A DNA stretch of 64,000 bases from UBA1563 sp041671545 (GTDB lineage: Bacteria; Bacteroidota; Ignavibacteria; Ignavibacteriales; Ignavibacteriaceae), in the NCBI GenBank assembly GCA_041671545.1, contig JBAZBI010000010.1:62001-126000 (forward strand). The letters are read 5' to 3'. The position numbers and the translations under genes are program-made. The notes beneath the pieces were generated by a model that had not been told where the DNA came from, made no database searches, and worked only from the letters and a program-made list of their open reading frames with translations. Positions 18,192-27,109 of this stretch are shown here, piece by piece. Each line of letters starts with the position of its first letter. The stretch's first letter is position 1.

Positions 18192-18881
18192 TCAGACATG
18201 AAATTTGTTGTTAAAATTTTCCGTAACAATATGACCATCAAACAGATGAACAACTCTGCTGCCGTATTCGGCGTAAGCCGGTGAGTGCGTTACCATTATT
18301 ACTGTTGTTCCGGCTTCATTCAAATCGCTTAACATCTTCATAACTTCATCGCCGTTTTTTGAATCTAAATTTCCGGTCGGTTCATCTGCCAGGATCAATT
18401 TTGGATTGCTTACTATTGCGCGTGCAACCGCTACTCTTTGTTGTTGTCCGCCGGATAAATGTTGTGGAAAATGATTTCTTCTGTGCATAATTTCCATTCG
18501 TTCTAATACTGCGTTTACCTTTTTCTTTCTTTCGGTTGCTGATACTTTCAAATACAAAAGCGGTAGTTCAACATTTTCAAAAACTGTTAGCTCATCAATT
18601 AGATTAAAACTTTGAAAAACGAATCCGATATTCTCTTTTCTGAAATGTGCGCGTTGTCTTTCGGAATATTTTGCTACCTCTGTTCCCAGAAAATGATATT
18701 CACCACCGCTCGGGTTATCGAGTAATCCAAGAATGTTCATCAACGTAGATTTACCACAGCCGGAAGGACCCATTATTGAAACGAATTCTTTTTCGTTTAT
18801 TTCAAGACTAACATTATCCAAAGCTGTTGTTTCAACTTCTTCTGTTCTAAAGATTTTTTTTAGATCAACTGTTCTTATCAT
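18192..18881 (-). CDS. MacB/LolD-type ABC transporter ATPase
   Basis: This 229-residue protein has all canonical motifs: Walker A GPSGCGKST, Q-loop FVFQSFNLID, signature LSGGQQQRVAVARA, Walker B LILADEPTGNLDS with the normal D-loop Asp, and the H-loop VTHSPAYAEYG. It follows the membrane-fusion adaptor gene by 22 bp. Together with the adaptor and the MacB-like permeases it forms the energising core of the export system. Confidence 0.93.
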   Translation of the reverse strand: MIRTVDLKKIFRTEEVETTALDNVSLEINEKEFVSIMGPSGCGKSTLMNILGLLDNPSGGEYHFLGTEVAKYSERQRAHFRKENIGFVFQSFNLIDELTVFENVELPLLYLKVSATERKKKVNAVLERMEIMHRRNHFPQHLSGGQQQRVAVARAIVSNPKLILADEPTGNLDSKNGDEVMKMLSDLNEAGTTVIMVTHSPAYAEYGSRVVHLFDGHIVTENFNNKFHV

Positions 18882-18903
18882 TTGAATGCTCCGTTTATTA
18901 TTG

Positions 18904-20154
18904 TTATTTCAAAATTAGTTTTTCTATATCGCCGTAATTATCATAAGAGGAAGTAACTACTTTCTGACCGGGTTTTAATCCTTCAAGTATTTCATAGTAG
19001 AGGGGGTTTTGTCTGCCGATTTTAATCGGGTATCTCACCGCAAAAGATTCAGTCTTATCAACAACAAAAATCCATTGACCGCCGGTTGTTGAATAGAATC
19101 CGCCACTTTCAACAAGCACTGCGTCTGAAAGTCCGCCGAGTTGAAGTTTTATATGAACCGTCTGACCTCTTCTAATATCTTTCGGTTTTTCAGAAGTAAA
19201 AATCATATCAACATAAAATCTTCCGTTTGTAACCTGCGGGTAAACGGTTTTTATTTTCAAAATATAACTCTTCCCGTCGAGTTCATACTCGCCGGTTTGT
19301 CCTTCCAAAACTCTAGAGATATAGTGCTCATCAATTTCCACCCGCACTTTTACCGAATCTACGTTGTCTATTTGCCCGATACGATAACCCGAATTAACGG
19401 ATTGCCCGATTTCAGCATTAAGAGAAGTTAATTGTCCCTTGATTGGCGCTTTAACGGTAAGGTTGGCAAGCTGGTCTTTCACAAGATTTAAATAATTTTT
19501 AGACATTTCAACATTGGATTCACTTTGCCGAACCAACTGCGTGAAGGTGAGTGAATCCCGTTTTAATACTTCCAAAACTAATTCTTTACTTTTAAGAAGC
19601 GTTTCATATTTTTCTTTCCCGTCTTCATATTCATTTTTTGAAATCATTCCTTTTTCAAACAGCACTTTATTGTTTTTGTAAGTTCTTTCCTGATTGAACA
19701 AATTAAGATTTAGATTTAGAAGTTGATCTTGTTTGTTAAGCAAATTCTGTTCAAAAGTAAGCCGTGTTTGCCGCGACATGCTCTCCGCCTGAAGAAAACT
19801 TGATTGTGTGCTCATCACTTGCAAAGAGAGATTGGGGTTGTCCAATTTAACTATCGGGTCGCCAACTTTTAGAAACGCTCCTTCCTGAACAAATTTTTGT
19901 ACGACTCTCCCACCATCAGAAAGATCGAGATAAAAAGTTTGTATTGGTTCAACAGTTCCGGTTACAGGAATAAATTCCTGAAAGGAAGCTCGTTTAACTT
20001 CAGAAATTGTGATCTTCTCTTTCTCAACATTCAGTTTACTTTTCCTATCTGCAAAAACAAACGTGAACAAAAGAAACAATACAAACAGTGCGGAAACCAA
20101 AATGATTACTATCTTTTTTGGGGTCCACGTTTTCTTTTCAATAACTTTATCCAT
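18904..20154 (-). CDS. HlyD/MacA-type periplasmic adaptor subunit
   Basis: This protein of about 416 residues has one N-terminal membrane helix (IVIILVSALFVLFLLFTFVFA) and then membrane-fusion-protein modules. These are a half-lipoyl segment (VTGTVEPIQT ... VQEGAFLKVGDPIVKLDN), a long alpha-helical hairpin (about residues 115-215), the second half-lipoyl part (LTVKAPIKGQLTSLNAEIGQSV) and beta-barrel/proximal domains to the C-terminus. A TTG in frame lies one codon upstream; the ATG at 20154 is preferred, with GAGAG shortly before it. It is the first gene of the operon and lies just downstream of the sigma-54-like promoter. It should link the inner-membrane permeases to an outer-membrane channel, none of which is encoded nearby. 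Confidence 0.9.
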   Translation of the reverse strand: MDKVIEKKTWTPKKIVIILVSALFVLFLLFTFVFADRKSKLNVEKEKITISEVKRASFQEFIPVTGTVEPIQTFYLDLSDGGRVVQKFVQEGAFLKVGDPIVKLDNPNLSLQVMSTQSSFLQAESMSRQTRLTFEQNLLNKQDQLLNLNLNLFNQERTYKNNKVLFEKGMISKNEYEDGKEKYETLLKSKELVLEVLKRDSLTFTQLVRQSESNVEMSKNYLNLVKDQLANLTVKAPIKGQLTSLNAEIGQSVNSGYRIGQIDNVDSVKVRVEIDEHYISRVLEGQTGEYELDGKSYILKIKTVYPQVTNGRFYVDMIFTSEKPKDIRRGQTVHIKLQLGGLSDAVLVESGGFYSTTGGQWIFVVDKTESFAVRYPIKIGRQNPLYYEILEGLKPGQKVVTSSYDNYGDIEKLILK

Positions 20155-20179
20155 CAATCTCTCATTTTTAGTTCTTTAT

Positions 20180-20195
20180 CTCAATTGGTGTGCCG
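20180..20195 (-). promoter_or_regulatory. Candidate sigma-54 promoter of the export operon
   Basis: On the minus strand the sequence CGGCAC-N5-TTGAG matches the sigma-54 consensus TGGCAC-N5-TTGCA apart from single differences in each half, with exact spacing. It lies about 25 bp before the adaptor start codon. The divergently encoded regulator is a sigma-54 activator, which supports the call. The -12 half has GA instead of the usual GC, which weakens it. Confidence 0.55.
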
Positions 20196-20266
20196 GAGAG
20201 AATTTCTTTAAATCAAATGAATTCAACATATATTCATAATTTTGGGAAAGAGGTTTCTTAGCTAAT

Positions 20267-20302
20267 CGTCCGCATCCGCACACCGATGTGCGTAATCGGA
20301 CA
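20267..20302. promoter_or_regulatory. Paired palindromic enhancer sites for the sigma-54 activator
   Basis: Two 16-bp imperfect palindromes stand 4 bp apart: CGTCCGCATCCGCACA (20267-20282) and TGTGCGTAATCGGACA (20287-20302). Both fit TGTSCG-N4-CGSACA, the first with one end base changed, and they mirror each other over 34 bp. Their centres are 20 bp apart, about two helical turns, and about 90 bp upstream of the promoter at 20180-20195. This is the usual place for an NtrC-class activator to bind as paired dimers. Confidence 0.6.
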
Positions 20303-20389
20303 GTCCCAATTGGTTTTCATTCATTTATTGTCGAATTTTGAATGGAATAATTTTTGAGCAATAATACCATTCACTTTATGAGAAAGATA

Positions 20390-21754
20390 ATGTCAAAAGT
20401 ATTAGTTGTTGATGATAACGAAGATATCTTACTTGCTGTAAAATTACTTTTAAAACCTTACGCTTCAGTAATTCTTACTGAAAATAATCCGAACAAAATT
20501 TATTCGATTCTACAGGATCAAACTTTCGATGTGATCTTCCTTGATATGAATTATTCCAAAGACACTACCAGCGGACATGAAGGTTTTTTCTGGTTAAAAG
20601 AAATAATGAAACTCGATTATAAGGCAGTTGTTGTTCTTATAACCGCCTATGGCGATGTTGATACGGCGGTGAGAGCGATAAAAGAAGGGGCAACAGATTT
20701 TGTTCTTAAACCCTGGCAGAATGAAAAATTTATTGCCACGTTTAATTCCGCCTTAAAACTTCGCGAATCCCGAGATGAATTGGAAAAGATGAAAACAAAG
20801 CAGAGTTACATCAATCAAATTTCGGGGAACGGATTAGATGAAATTATTGGAATTTCCGAGCCGATGCAGAAAGTCTTTAGTACGATTCAAAAAGTGGCTG
20901 AGACTGATGCAAACGTTTTGATACTTGGAGAAAACGGTACGGGAAAAGAACTGGCAGCTCGTGCAATCCATAAACATTCTAAAAGAGCAAAAGAAGTTTT
21001 TATAAGCGTGGATATTGGTTCTCTTACCCATTCGCTTTTTGAAAGTGAACTTTTTGGTTACACTAAAGGAGCGTTCACAGATGCTAAAGAAGATCATATC
21101 GGAAGGTTTGAATTATCAAGCGGCGGAACTCTTTTTTTAGATGAGATCGGTAATCTTCCGTTGGAAATGCAATCGAAACTTTTAACGGTTATTCAAAATA
21201 AGGAAGTTTTTCGCGTTGGTTCTTCTAAGTCGATTTCAATTGATAGCCGGATGATTTGCGCTACAAATGTTCCGGTTTATGAACAGGTTGCGGGAAATAA
21301 ATTCAGACAAGATCTACTTTACAGGATCAACACAGTTGAAATTCACCTTCCTCCTTTAAGAGAACGGAAAGGCGATATTCCTCTTCTAACAGAATATTTT
21401 TTGTCGATCTACAAAAGAAAATATAATAAACCGGAACTGACAATTGATCCGGTAACGATAAGATATTTTGAAAATTATGAATGGCCTGGCAACATCAGGG
21501 AACTTCAACACGCGATTGAAAGAAGCGTGATTCTTTGCGATTCGCATACATTAAAGCTCGCGGATATTTCTCTTCTTCCAAGTTCAAACACCGGCAATGA
21601 TGAATCTTTTAACACTATGAATCTGGAAGAAATTGAGAAATTGATAATTCAGAAAGCTCTCGTCAAGTTCGACGGCAACGTTTCAAAAGCCGCGAAAGAA
21701 CTTGGACTAACCAGGACGTCTCTCTACCGTAGAATGGAAAAACACGGATTGTAA
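20390..21754 (+). CDS. Sigma-54-dependent response regulator (NtrC class)
   Basis: This protein of 454 residues from the preferred start MSKVLVVDD has a receiver domain with Asp52 (IFLDMNY) and Lys in VLKPW. The AAA+ domain has Walker A GENGTGKE, the sigma-54 contact loop GAFTDA in place of GAFTGA, Walker B GGTLFLDEIG and the arginine-finger region LLYRINTVEIHLPPLRERKGD. A Fis-type helix-turn-helix closes the protein (NVSKAAKELGLTRTSLYRRMEKHGL). In-frame ATGs at 20354 and 20378 lie upstream but add residues outside the receiver fold. It is divergent from the export operon and one base from its kinase gene, so it is the likely activator of that operon. Confidence 0.92.
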   Translation: MSKVLVVDDNEDILLAVKLLLKPYASVILTENNPNKIYSILQDQTFDVIFLDMNYSKDTTSGHEGFFWLKEIMKLDYKAVVVLITAYGDVDTAVRAIKEGATDFVLKPWQNEKFIATFNSALKLRESRDELEKMKTKQSYINQISGNGLDEIIGISEPMQKVFSTIQKVAETDANVLILGENGTGKELAARAIHKHSKRAKEVFISVDIGSLTHSLFESELFGYTKGAFTDAKEDHIGRFELSSGGTLFLDEIGNLPLEMQSKLLTVIQNKEVFRVGSSKSISIDSRMICATNVPVYEQVAGNKFRQDLLYRINTVEIHLPPLRERKGDIPLLTEYFLSIYKRKYNKPELTIDPVTIRYFENYEWPGNIRELQHAIERSVILCDSHTLKLADISLLPSSNTGNDESFNTMNLEEIEKLIIQKALVKFDGNVSKAAKELGLTRTSLYRRMEKHGL

Positions 21755-21755
21755 A

Positions 21756-23087
21756 GTGAAAAATTTTAATCTGCGAGTTATGCTAAGAATTATATTTTTA
21801 TCCGCAATAATTTTCTTTGCGGCATATTTTATATTTCTCAAAAACTACAGTGTATCCGGCATGCTCATTCTCGCTGCATTATATCAGAGTTGCTCATTAA
21901 TTAGATTTATCAATCATACGAATAGAGAAGTAACGGATTTTTTACGCGGTATTAATTACTCTGATTTCACGCAAAATGTTCGGCTTGGAAAACTTGGCGG
22001 AACATTTATTGAACTTGCCGAAGAGATGAACAAACTCCTTACTAAGTATAAAGATATTCGATTCGAAAAAGAAGAAAATTTGCGTTATCTGCAAACCATT
22101 GTTGAGCATGTGGGAATTGGTCTAATTGTATTTGATGCAAAAGGTTCTGTTGAATTAATAAACAAAGCCGCAAAAAAGATTCTTAAACTCACACACCTTC
22201 AAAACATTTATACTCTGGATGAAAAACATAACGGCTTTGGAGAATTTCTTTTTCAATTGAATGATAAAAAACATACTACATTTAAAATTTATGATAATGG
22301 CGAAACGATCCAATTAATGGTTCAAAGCACCGGGTTCAGAATGAAAGAACAGAATCTAAGGTTGATTTCCTTCTACAACATTCAATCGGAACTGGAAGAA
22401 AAAGAAATTGAAGCGTGGCAAAAACTTATCCGTGTTCTTACACATGAGATAATGAATTCCATAACACCGATTTCTTCGCTCGCTTCAACCGCAGCGGGAA
22501 TGATCAAAAATTCGGGACAAGCAGAGATAAGCTCAGAAACACTCAATGACATTGAAAATGCGTTAACCACCATTCACCGCCGTAGTGATGGATTGACTTT
22601 ATTCGTAAACAAGTTCAGAGATCTTTCAAAAATTCCAAAACCAAATTTTCAAACGGTGTCAGTTCCGGAATTATTTTACCGCGTACGTCTTTTAACCGGA
22701 CAATTAATTTCGTCATCCAATATTCAATTGACTGTTTCAGTTAAGCCTGAAAACCTCGAAATAATAGCTGATCCCAACTTGATCGAGCATGTTCTTATTA
22801 ATATAGTTAACAATGCTGTTCATGCTTTAAGAGAAACAGAGGATGGTAATATTCAGCTAACGGCTGAAATAAACGAACGAGGAAGAGCTGTACTAAAAGT
22901 AATCGACAACGGCTGCGGGATTTCTGAAGACGTGCTTGATAAAGTATTTGTCCCTTTCTTTACAACAAAGCAGGAAGGTTCGGGTATCGGATTAAGTATA
23001 TCTCAAAGCATAATCCGCGCTCATGGAGGAAGTATTTGGGTTCAATCTCAACCAAAAACCGGAACTGTTTTTACGTTACGGTTGTAA
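21756..23087 (+). CDS. Sensor histidine kinase (NtrY-like)
   Basis: This 443-residue kinase starts with GTG one base after the regulator stop. It has two N-terminal membrane helices (about residues 8-26 and 30-45), a PAS-like segment (LQTIVEHVGIGLIVFDAKGSVELINKAA), the HisKA helix with the phospho-acceptor in RVLTHEIMNSITPI, and an HATPase domain with N box LINIVNNAVHAL, G1 DNGCGI, F box and G2 GSGIGLSIS. There is essentially no periplasmic domain, so it senses in the membrane or cytoplasm. It pairs with the sigma-54 activator upstream and probably reports envelope or membrane stress to the export operon (inference). Confidence 0.92.
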   Translation: MKNFNLRVMLRIIFLSAIIFFAAYFIFLKNYSVSGMLILAALYQSCSLIRFINHTNREVTDFLRGINYSDFTQNVRLGKLGGTFIELAEEMNKLLTKYKDIRFEKEENLRYLQTIVEHVGIGLIVFDAKGSVELINKAAKKILKLTHLQNIYTLDEKHNGFGEFLFQLNDKKHTTFKIYDNGETIQLMVQSTGFRMKEQNLRLISFYNIQSELEEKEIEAWQKLIRVLTHEIMNSITPISSLASTAAGMIKNSGQAEISSETLNDIENALTTIHRRSDGLTLFVNKFRDLSKIPKPNFQTVSVPELFYRVRLLTGQLISSSNIQLTVSVKPENLEIIADPNLIEHVLINIVNNAVHALRETEDGNIQLTAEINERGRAVLKVIDNGCGISEDVLDKVFVPFFTTKQEGSGIGLSISQSIIRAHGGSIWVQSQPKTGTVFTLRL

Positions 23088-23249
23088 TTAACTCCTCACT
23101 GGTTAAGTAAATTTAGCAACTACCATTCCGTTAACTCCACCGATTAGAAATGTAAAAGTAAGTTCGATTGATTTCTTCAGTTACAGTTATCTGTTCAAAA
23201 AAATCCTCAGTTTAGTTAAGTTAGTTGAGTCTTCATTAAAATGAATATA

Positions 23250-23274
23250 GGTTCGATTTAAATAAAATCGAACC
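23250..23274 (-). terminator. Terminator-like hairpin after the tRNA-Lys relic
   Basis: GGTTCGATTT (23250-23259) pairs perfectly with AAATCGAACC (23265-23274) across a 5-base loop. On the minus strand it directly follows the degraded tRNA at 23280-23317. Its sequence and position align with the terminator of the intact tRNA-Lys at 55466-55499. There is no long T-run, so present activity is uncertain. It could also end the kinase transcript on the plus strand. Confidence 0.55.
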
Positions 23275-23279
23275 TTCAC

Positions 23280-23317
23280 GTGCATCCTGCGGAACTCGCA
23301 TCCGCGACATGATGATT
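23280..23317 (-). pseudogene. tRNA-Lys 3'-half relic
   Basis: These 38 bases match the 3' half of the intact tRNA-Lys gene (55501-55538) with five mismatches and no gaps. The match starts at the 3' side of the anticodon loop and runs through the T arm and acceptor strand. The T-loop signature GTTCGAG has become ATGCGAG, and no 5' half is present, so it is not a working tRNA. Similarity continues through the downstream hairpin to about 23232. Confidence 0.75.
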
Positions 23318-23380
23318 GCAATGTGGTCTTGTGAAGTTTTATAATCGTGTAATATTAGACATGCATAGCTCTATAACAAT

Positions 23381-24487
23381 TTAAAGTACTGTTTCTTCAT
23401 TTTCGAAATCAAAGAAATGGAGTTTCTCTAAATTGATTTTCAATTTCCGTGATGTCCCGGTTTTAGGAATGTCGCGAGCCGGAATTCTTGATATGCATGG
23501 CACGTTATCAATTACAAAAAATAAATGAGCTTCGTTCCCCATCGGTTCAACAAGTTCAAGCATAATTTCAAACTCGTGATAATTGGACTTCAGAGATTCA
23601 TCATTAATATCGTGTATATCTTCGGGTCTGATCCCAAGCCAGATTTTTTTCTGCGCATGCGATTTCAATAAATTTGTTTGTTGGACAGTTAAACTAATGA
23701 TCAGTTTTTTATTAGCAGATTCAAACTTTAATCCATCAGCGTCGTTTATCTTTCCTTCAATAAAGTTCATCGCAGGGCTGCCGATAAATCCGGCAACAAA
23801 TTTATTTGTGGGAAAGTTGTACAAATTCATCGGCTTATCAACTTGCTGCACAACGCCATCTTTCATAACGACTATCCTATCTCCCATCGTCATAGCTTCA
23901 GTCTGATCATGCGTAACGTAAATCATTGTTGCATCAAGTTTGTGATGAAGTTTAGAAATCTCCGTTCTCATCTGCACTCTCAACTTTGCATCAAGATTGC
24001 TTAACGGTTCGTCAAACAAAAATACTTTAGGTTTACGAACGATCGCTCTTCCCACCGCCACTCTTTGTCTCTGTCCACCCGATAAAGCTTTTGGTTTTCG
24101 CTCAAGATAATCTTCTAAATCTAAAATCTTTGCTGCGTCAGAAACGCGTTGTTTTATCTCATCCTTACTGAATTTCCTTAATTTTAATCCAAACGCCATG
24201 TTTTCGTAAACCGTCATGTGAGGGTAAAGAGCGTAATTTTGAAATACCATAGCGATGTCGCGGTCTTTCGGAGAAACCTCATTAATAAGTTTACCGTCAA
24301 TATAAATTTCTCCTTCGCTGATTTCTTCCAGCCCGGCAACCATTCTAAGTGTTGTAGATTTTCCGCAGCCGGATGGGCCAACCAGTACGACAAACTCTGA
24401 ATCACCGATAGTTAAATTAACATCGCTAACAACTTTTAATTTATTGTCATAAATTTTTGAGACGTTTTTTAATTCAACAACTGCCAT
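23381..24487 (-). CDS. Sugar ABC importer ATPase (MalK/UgpC/MsmK type)
   Basis: This 368-residue ATPase has Walker A GPSGCGKST, Q-loop MVFQNYALYPHMTV, signature LSGGQRQRVAVGRA, Walker B VFLFDEPLSNLDA and H-loop THDQTEAM. A C-terminal MOP/TOBE regulatory domain (about residues 235-368) contains GIRPEDI. This is the CUT1 sugar-importer class. It is the most distal gene of the operon, 14 kb from its permeases, and should power the importer formed by the products of 37584-40551. It sits 18 bp downstream of the six-hairpin protein gene. Confidence 0.92.
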   Translation of the reverse strand: MAVVELKNVSKIYDNKLKVVSDVNLTIGDSEFVVLVGPSGCGKSTTLRMVAGLEEISEGEIYIDGKLINEVSPKDRDIAMVFQNYALYPHMTVYENMAFGLKLRKFSKDEIKQRVSDAAKILDLEDYLERKPKALSGGQRQRVAVGRAIVRKPKVFLFDEPLSNLDAKLRVQMRTEISKLHHKLDATMIYVTHDQTEAMTMGDRIVVMKDGVVQQVDKPMNLYNFPTNKFVAGFIGSPAMNFIEGKINDADGLKFESANKKLIISLTVQQTNLLKSHAQKKIWLGIRPEDIHDINDESLKSNYHEFEIMLELVEPMGNEAHLFFVIDNVPCISRIPARDIPKTGTSRKLKINLEKLHFFDFENEETVL

Positions 24488-24505
24488 AACAAACTTCCTT
24501 AGTAC

Positions 24506-27079
24506 TTATTTAAATTTTACCGAATAATGATTTCTCTTTGATCCGGAAAGATGTTCTAGATTTATCTTATAGATATTATTCTCTTTTGTTTCCGTAATTC
24601 CACTGGTAATATTTTTCCCATTTAAAGAAATATTTTGATTTGCCGTTGGCGAAACAATCTGTGATTCAATTAAATGACCTTCAAAAGATTCAAGATCAAA
24701 TTCAAGCGTTTTTGTTTTTCTATCATACGTTGGAGAAATTACTAAAGCATTGGCTGAATTTAAGTAAGGCGTTTTAGCATTCCCCAATTTTAAGTTAATC
24801 TTTTCTATATGATTTATATCCTCAGGAACTATAGCTGATGGAATTTCTTTTCCATCATATAAAATTGAAGATAATGCATTTCCCTTTCCTTTAATATCAA
24901 CTGTAACAGGAACTCCTTTGAGTGTAACTGTTAATTGTACGGAATCCATTTCTTTAGGAATGAATGGATTGAATGAGATATTCCATTCATTTTCTCTCAG
25001 TCCAAATAAATTATACAATGTATAAAAGTACCAACCTCCCGCCCACAAGAATTGTGGTTTATCTATCTTACCATAAACAGTCGGATTTGTCTTATCACTT
25101 ATTCTGTACTCATACAAAGCTGGTTGACCATTTGGACTATTTATTATTCCATTCAACGTCATAGTTTTTTTTATAAATTTAAACGCATCGTTGTTTAATC
25201 CATTATTGATTAATGCGAGAGCGTACCAGGCGTTTCCGTGCGGCCAGATTCCACCGTTGGCATAATGATAAGGCTCTCCGGCTTCATTGCCGGCAAATTT
25301 CATATAATCGATAAGCAGGTGCAAATCCATTGGATACAATGTATAGATGCCAAGTTTTTCATCCAATAATTTTTCTTTTGCCGTAGTTATCAACTTTAGA
25401 TTTTTATCTTCATCTAACAAATCGAAATGTGAAGCCAACAGAGAACCCATATAAATATGACGGTCTTCTTTTCCATCTTCAAAGTAATTGATCAAGTAAT
25501 TCAGTTTATCGTCCCAAAGTGTATCGACTAATTTGGTATTCATTCGATTTGCGAGATGCTCATAAGCTTCTAATTCCAATTGATCTTTGTGCAAGACTGT
25601 TGAAACATAAGTAAACTCTCTCAACGCACGAATTGCCAGAATCGTCATATAAGCACGTGGTCCAAAATTTTTACCAATATCCCACCAGTCAGGTCTGAAT
25701 GACCACATTAGATCGTCTGTTCCTTTATTCTTCAAAGCAGTTTTTATACTTTTCTCGATATAAGGATAAAGCTGCTCTAAAAATTTACTATCGCCTGAAT
25801 GTCGCAGATAACGAGCGCATACAAGAGTGAACCAAAAGTGATTCCAGTTTTCTGTTCCGGCAAATTCAGTTTGATATTTTGTATCTTTCCAATAGTAAGC
25901 ATGAGGTATTGTTTTGTCGGTGTCGGCTAAACTGACGATATACTTTAAATCATTTTTAACTCTTGTCAGATCGAAATTAACGGCAGCCAAATCAGTCAGC
26001 AACGCATCGTGAGTAAAGTAAAAATTGTATTCTGCCTGCGCGGGCATGGGAACAATTTGTCCATTTAGATAATGTGCATTCGTAGCCAAAACCGCTTTTG
26101 ACCACCGCGAAGTAAAATCAATATCTTTATTACCTGTAACGATTTCTTTTTTGTCAACAGATTCTTTTAAAATGTAATGCTCATACTCATCAATTTCTTT
26201 TTGATAATGTTTTAACAAGAAATCTGTTTTCTCTTTCGCTTCTGTAATTAATGATGATCCTACAATCTGGACAATTTTAATTGATGAATGAGGTGCTAAT
26301 CGTTTTTTATATATGAATGCAGCAACAGGTTCGCCATATTTTTCTTTCTGAATTATTTTTCCGGGAAGATCACCATCTGTATTCAACCACCAATCATCGA
26401 GGTTGTTAAATCCATTATTCTTTTCTGCTTGGGTAGTAAAGCTTGAGGGCTGCAATCCGGAATTCATAACAAATACTTGAGCGTTTCCCGTTTCTGTAAA
26501 CGGGTAGTTTGCTCTAATAATTGATCCATTTTTTTGAAATTCAGTGTAGGCACTATCGATCATTTTGTAGGTGTGACTTGTACGAAGTGTTGTTTCTAAT
26601 CGTGTATATACTTTATATTCTTTTTCGGTTTCAGAAGAATTAGTGATTTCATAAGTGATAACCATTGCCGGTTCATTCTTGCAAAACTCGTATTTGATTT
26701 TTATTTCACTGTCGGATTCTTTTCCATTAAAGGAAACTGAATATGGTGTTTGCGAAACTTTATATACTTGATTTTTCAGAAATCTCTTTGGCGAATCACC
26801 AACTTTCAATCCAATAGACATAATTCTGAAATTTTCACGCTTCCAATAATCCTCACTAATATCAATACTATTTGCTACCGGGTAATAAAAACTTATCCGG
26901 TTCAGCAATGGAAAACTCTTATGAATTTCGATACCTACATAGGGACTTCCAACTTCTATTTGTCCCACTTCTTTCACACTTTTAATTGTCAGTAACTCTT
27001 TTTCTTGTCCGACAACTCTGAATGTTGTACAAAGCATGATTAAGAAAACCAGGCAAATCTGGCAATATTTATTTTTCAT
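24506..27079 (-). CDS. Exported six-hairpin glycosidase-like protein
   Basis: This 857-residue protein has a signal peptide (LVFLIMLCTTFRVVGQ). The N-terminal third (to about residue 320) looks like a beta-sandwich. The central part has the look of an (alpha/alpha)6 barrel, with QAEYNFYFTHDALLTDLAAV, ENWNHFWFTLVCARYLRHSGD, WSFRPDWWDIG and GEPYHYANGGIWPHGNAWYALALI. These resemble the clan of GH15/63/78/94-like enzymes, and GGIWPHGNAWY is close to motifs in GH94-type phosphorylases and glucoamylase-like families. A beta domain ends the protein. The specific family cannot be named with confidence. In context it should act on mannose-containing glycans in the periplasm. Confidence 0.65.
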   Translation of the reverse strand: MKNKYCQICLVFLIMLCTTFRVVGQEKELLTIKSVKEVGQIEVGSPYVGIEIHKSFPLLNRISFYYPVANSIDISEDYWKRENFRIMSIGLKVGDSPKRFLKNQVYKVSQTPYSVSFNGKESDSEIKIKYEFCKNEPAMVITYEITNSSETEKEYKVYTRLETTLRTSHTYKMIDSAYTEFQKNGSIIRANYPFTETGNAQVFVMNSGLQPSSFTTQAEKNNGFNNLDDWWLNTDGDLPGKIIQKEKYGEPVAAFIYKKRLAPHSSIKIVQIVGSSLITEAKEKTDFLLKHYQKEIDEYEHYILKESVDKKEIVTGNKDIDFTSRWSKAVLATNAHYLNGQIVPMPAQAEYNFYFTHDALLTDLAAVNFDLTRVKNDLKYIVSLADTDKTIPHAYYWKDTKYQTEFAGTENWNHFWFTLVCARYLRHSGDSKFLEQLYPYIEKSIKTALKNKGTDDLMWSFRPDWWDIGKNFGPRAYMTILAIRALREFTYVSTVLHKDQLELEAYEHLANRMNTKLVDTLWDDKLNYLINYFEDGKEDRHIYMGSLLASHFDLLDEDKNLKLITTAKEKLLDEKLGIYTLYPMDLHLLIDYMKFAGNEAGEPYHYANGGIWPHGNAWYALALINNGLNNDAFKFIKKTMTLNGIINSPNGQPALYEYRISDKTNPTVYGKIDKPQFLWAGGWYFYTLYNLFGLRENEWNISFNPFIPKEMDSVQLTVTLKGVPVTVDIKGKGNALSSILYDGKEIPSAIVPEDINHIEKINLKLGNAKTPYLNSANALVISPTYDRKTKTLEFDLESFEGHLIESQIVSPTANQNISLNGKNITSGITETKENNIYKINLEHLSGSKRNHYSVKFK

Positions 27080-27109
27080 CGTAAAACTCTTTCTTACTCG
27101 CTAAACTAT

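Noticed and set aside
20341..20360. Sigma-54 promoter on the plus strand before the response-regulator gene
   Set aside because: A TGGAAT and a later GAGCA are present but their spacing is 12 instead of 10 bases between the GG and GC positions.
20354..20389. Longer N-terminus of the sigma-54 regulator
   Set aside because: Two upstream in-frame ATGs add 12 residues outside the receiver fold without a good RBS; the family normally starts directly at the strand KVLVVDD.
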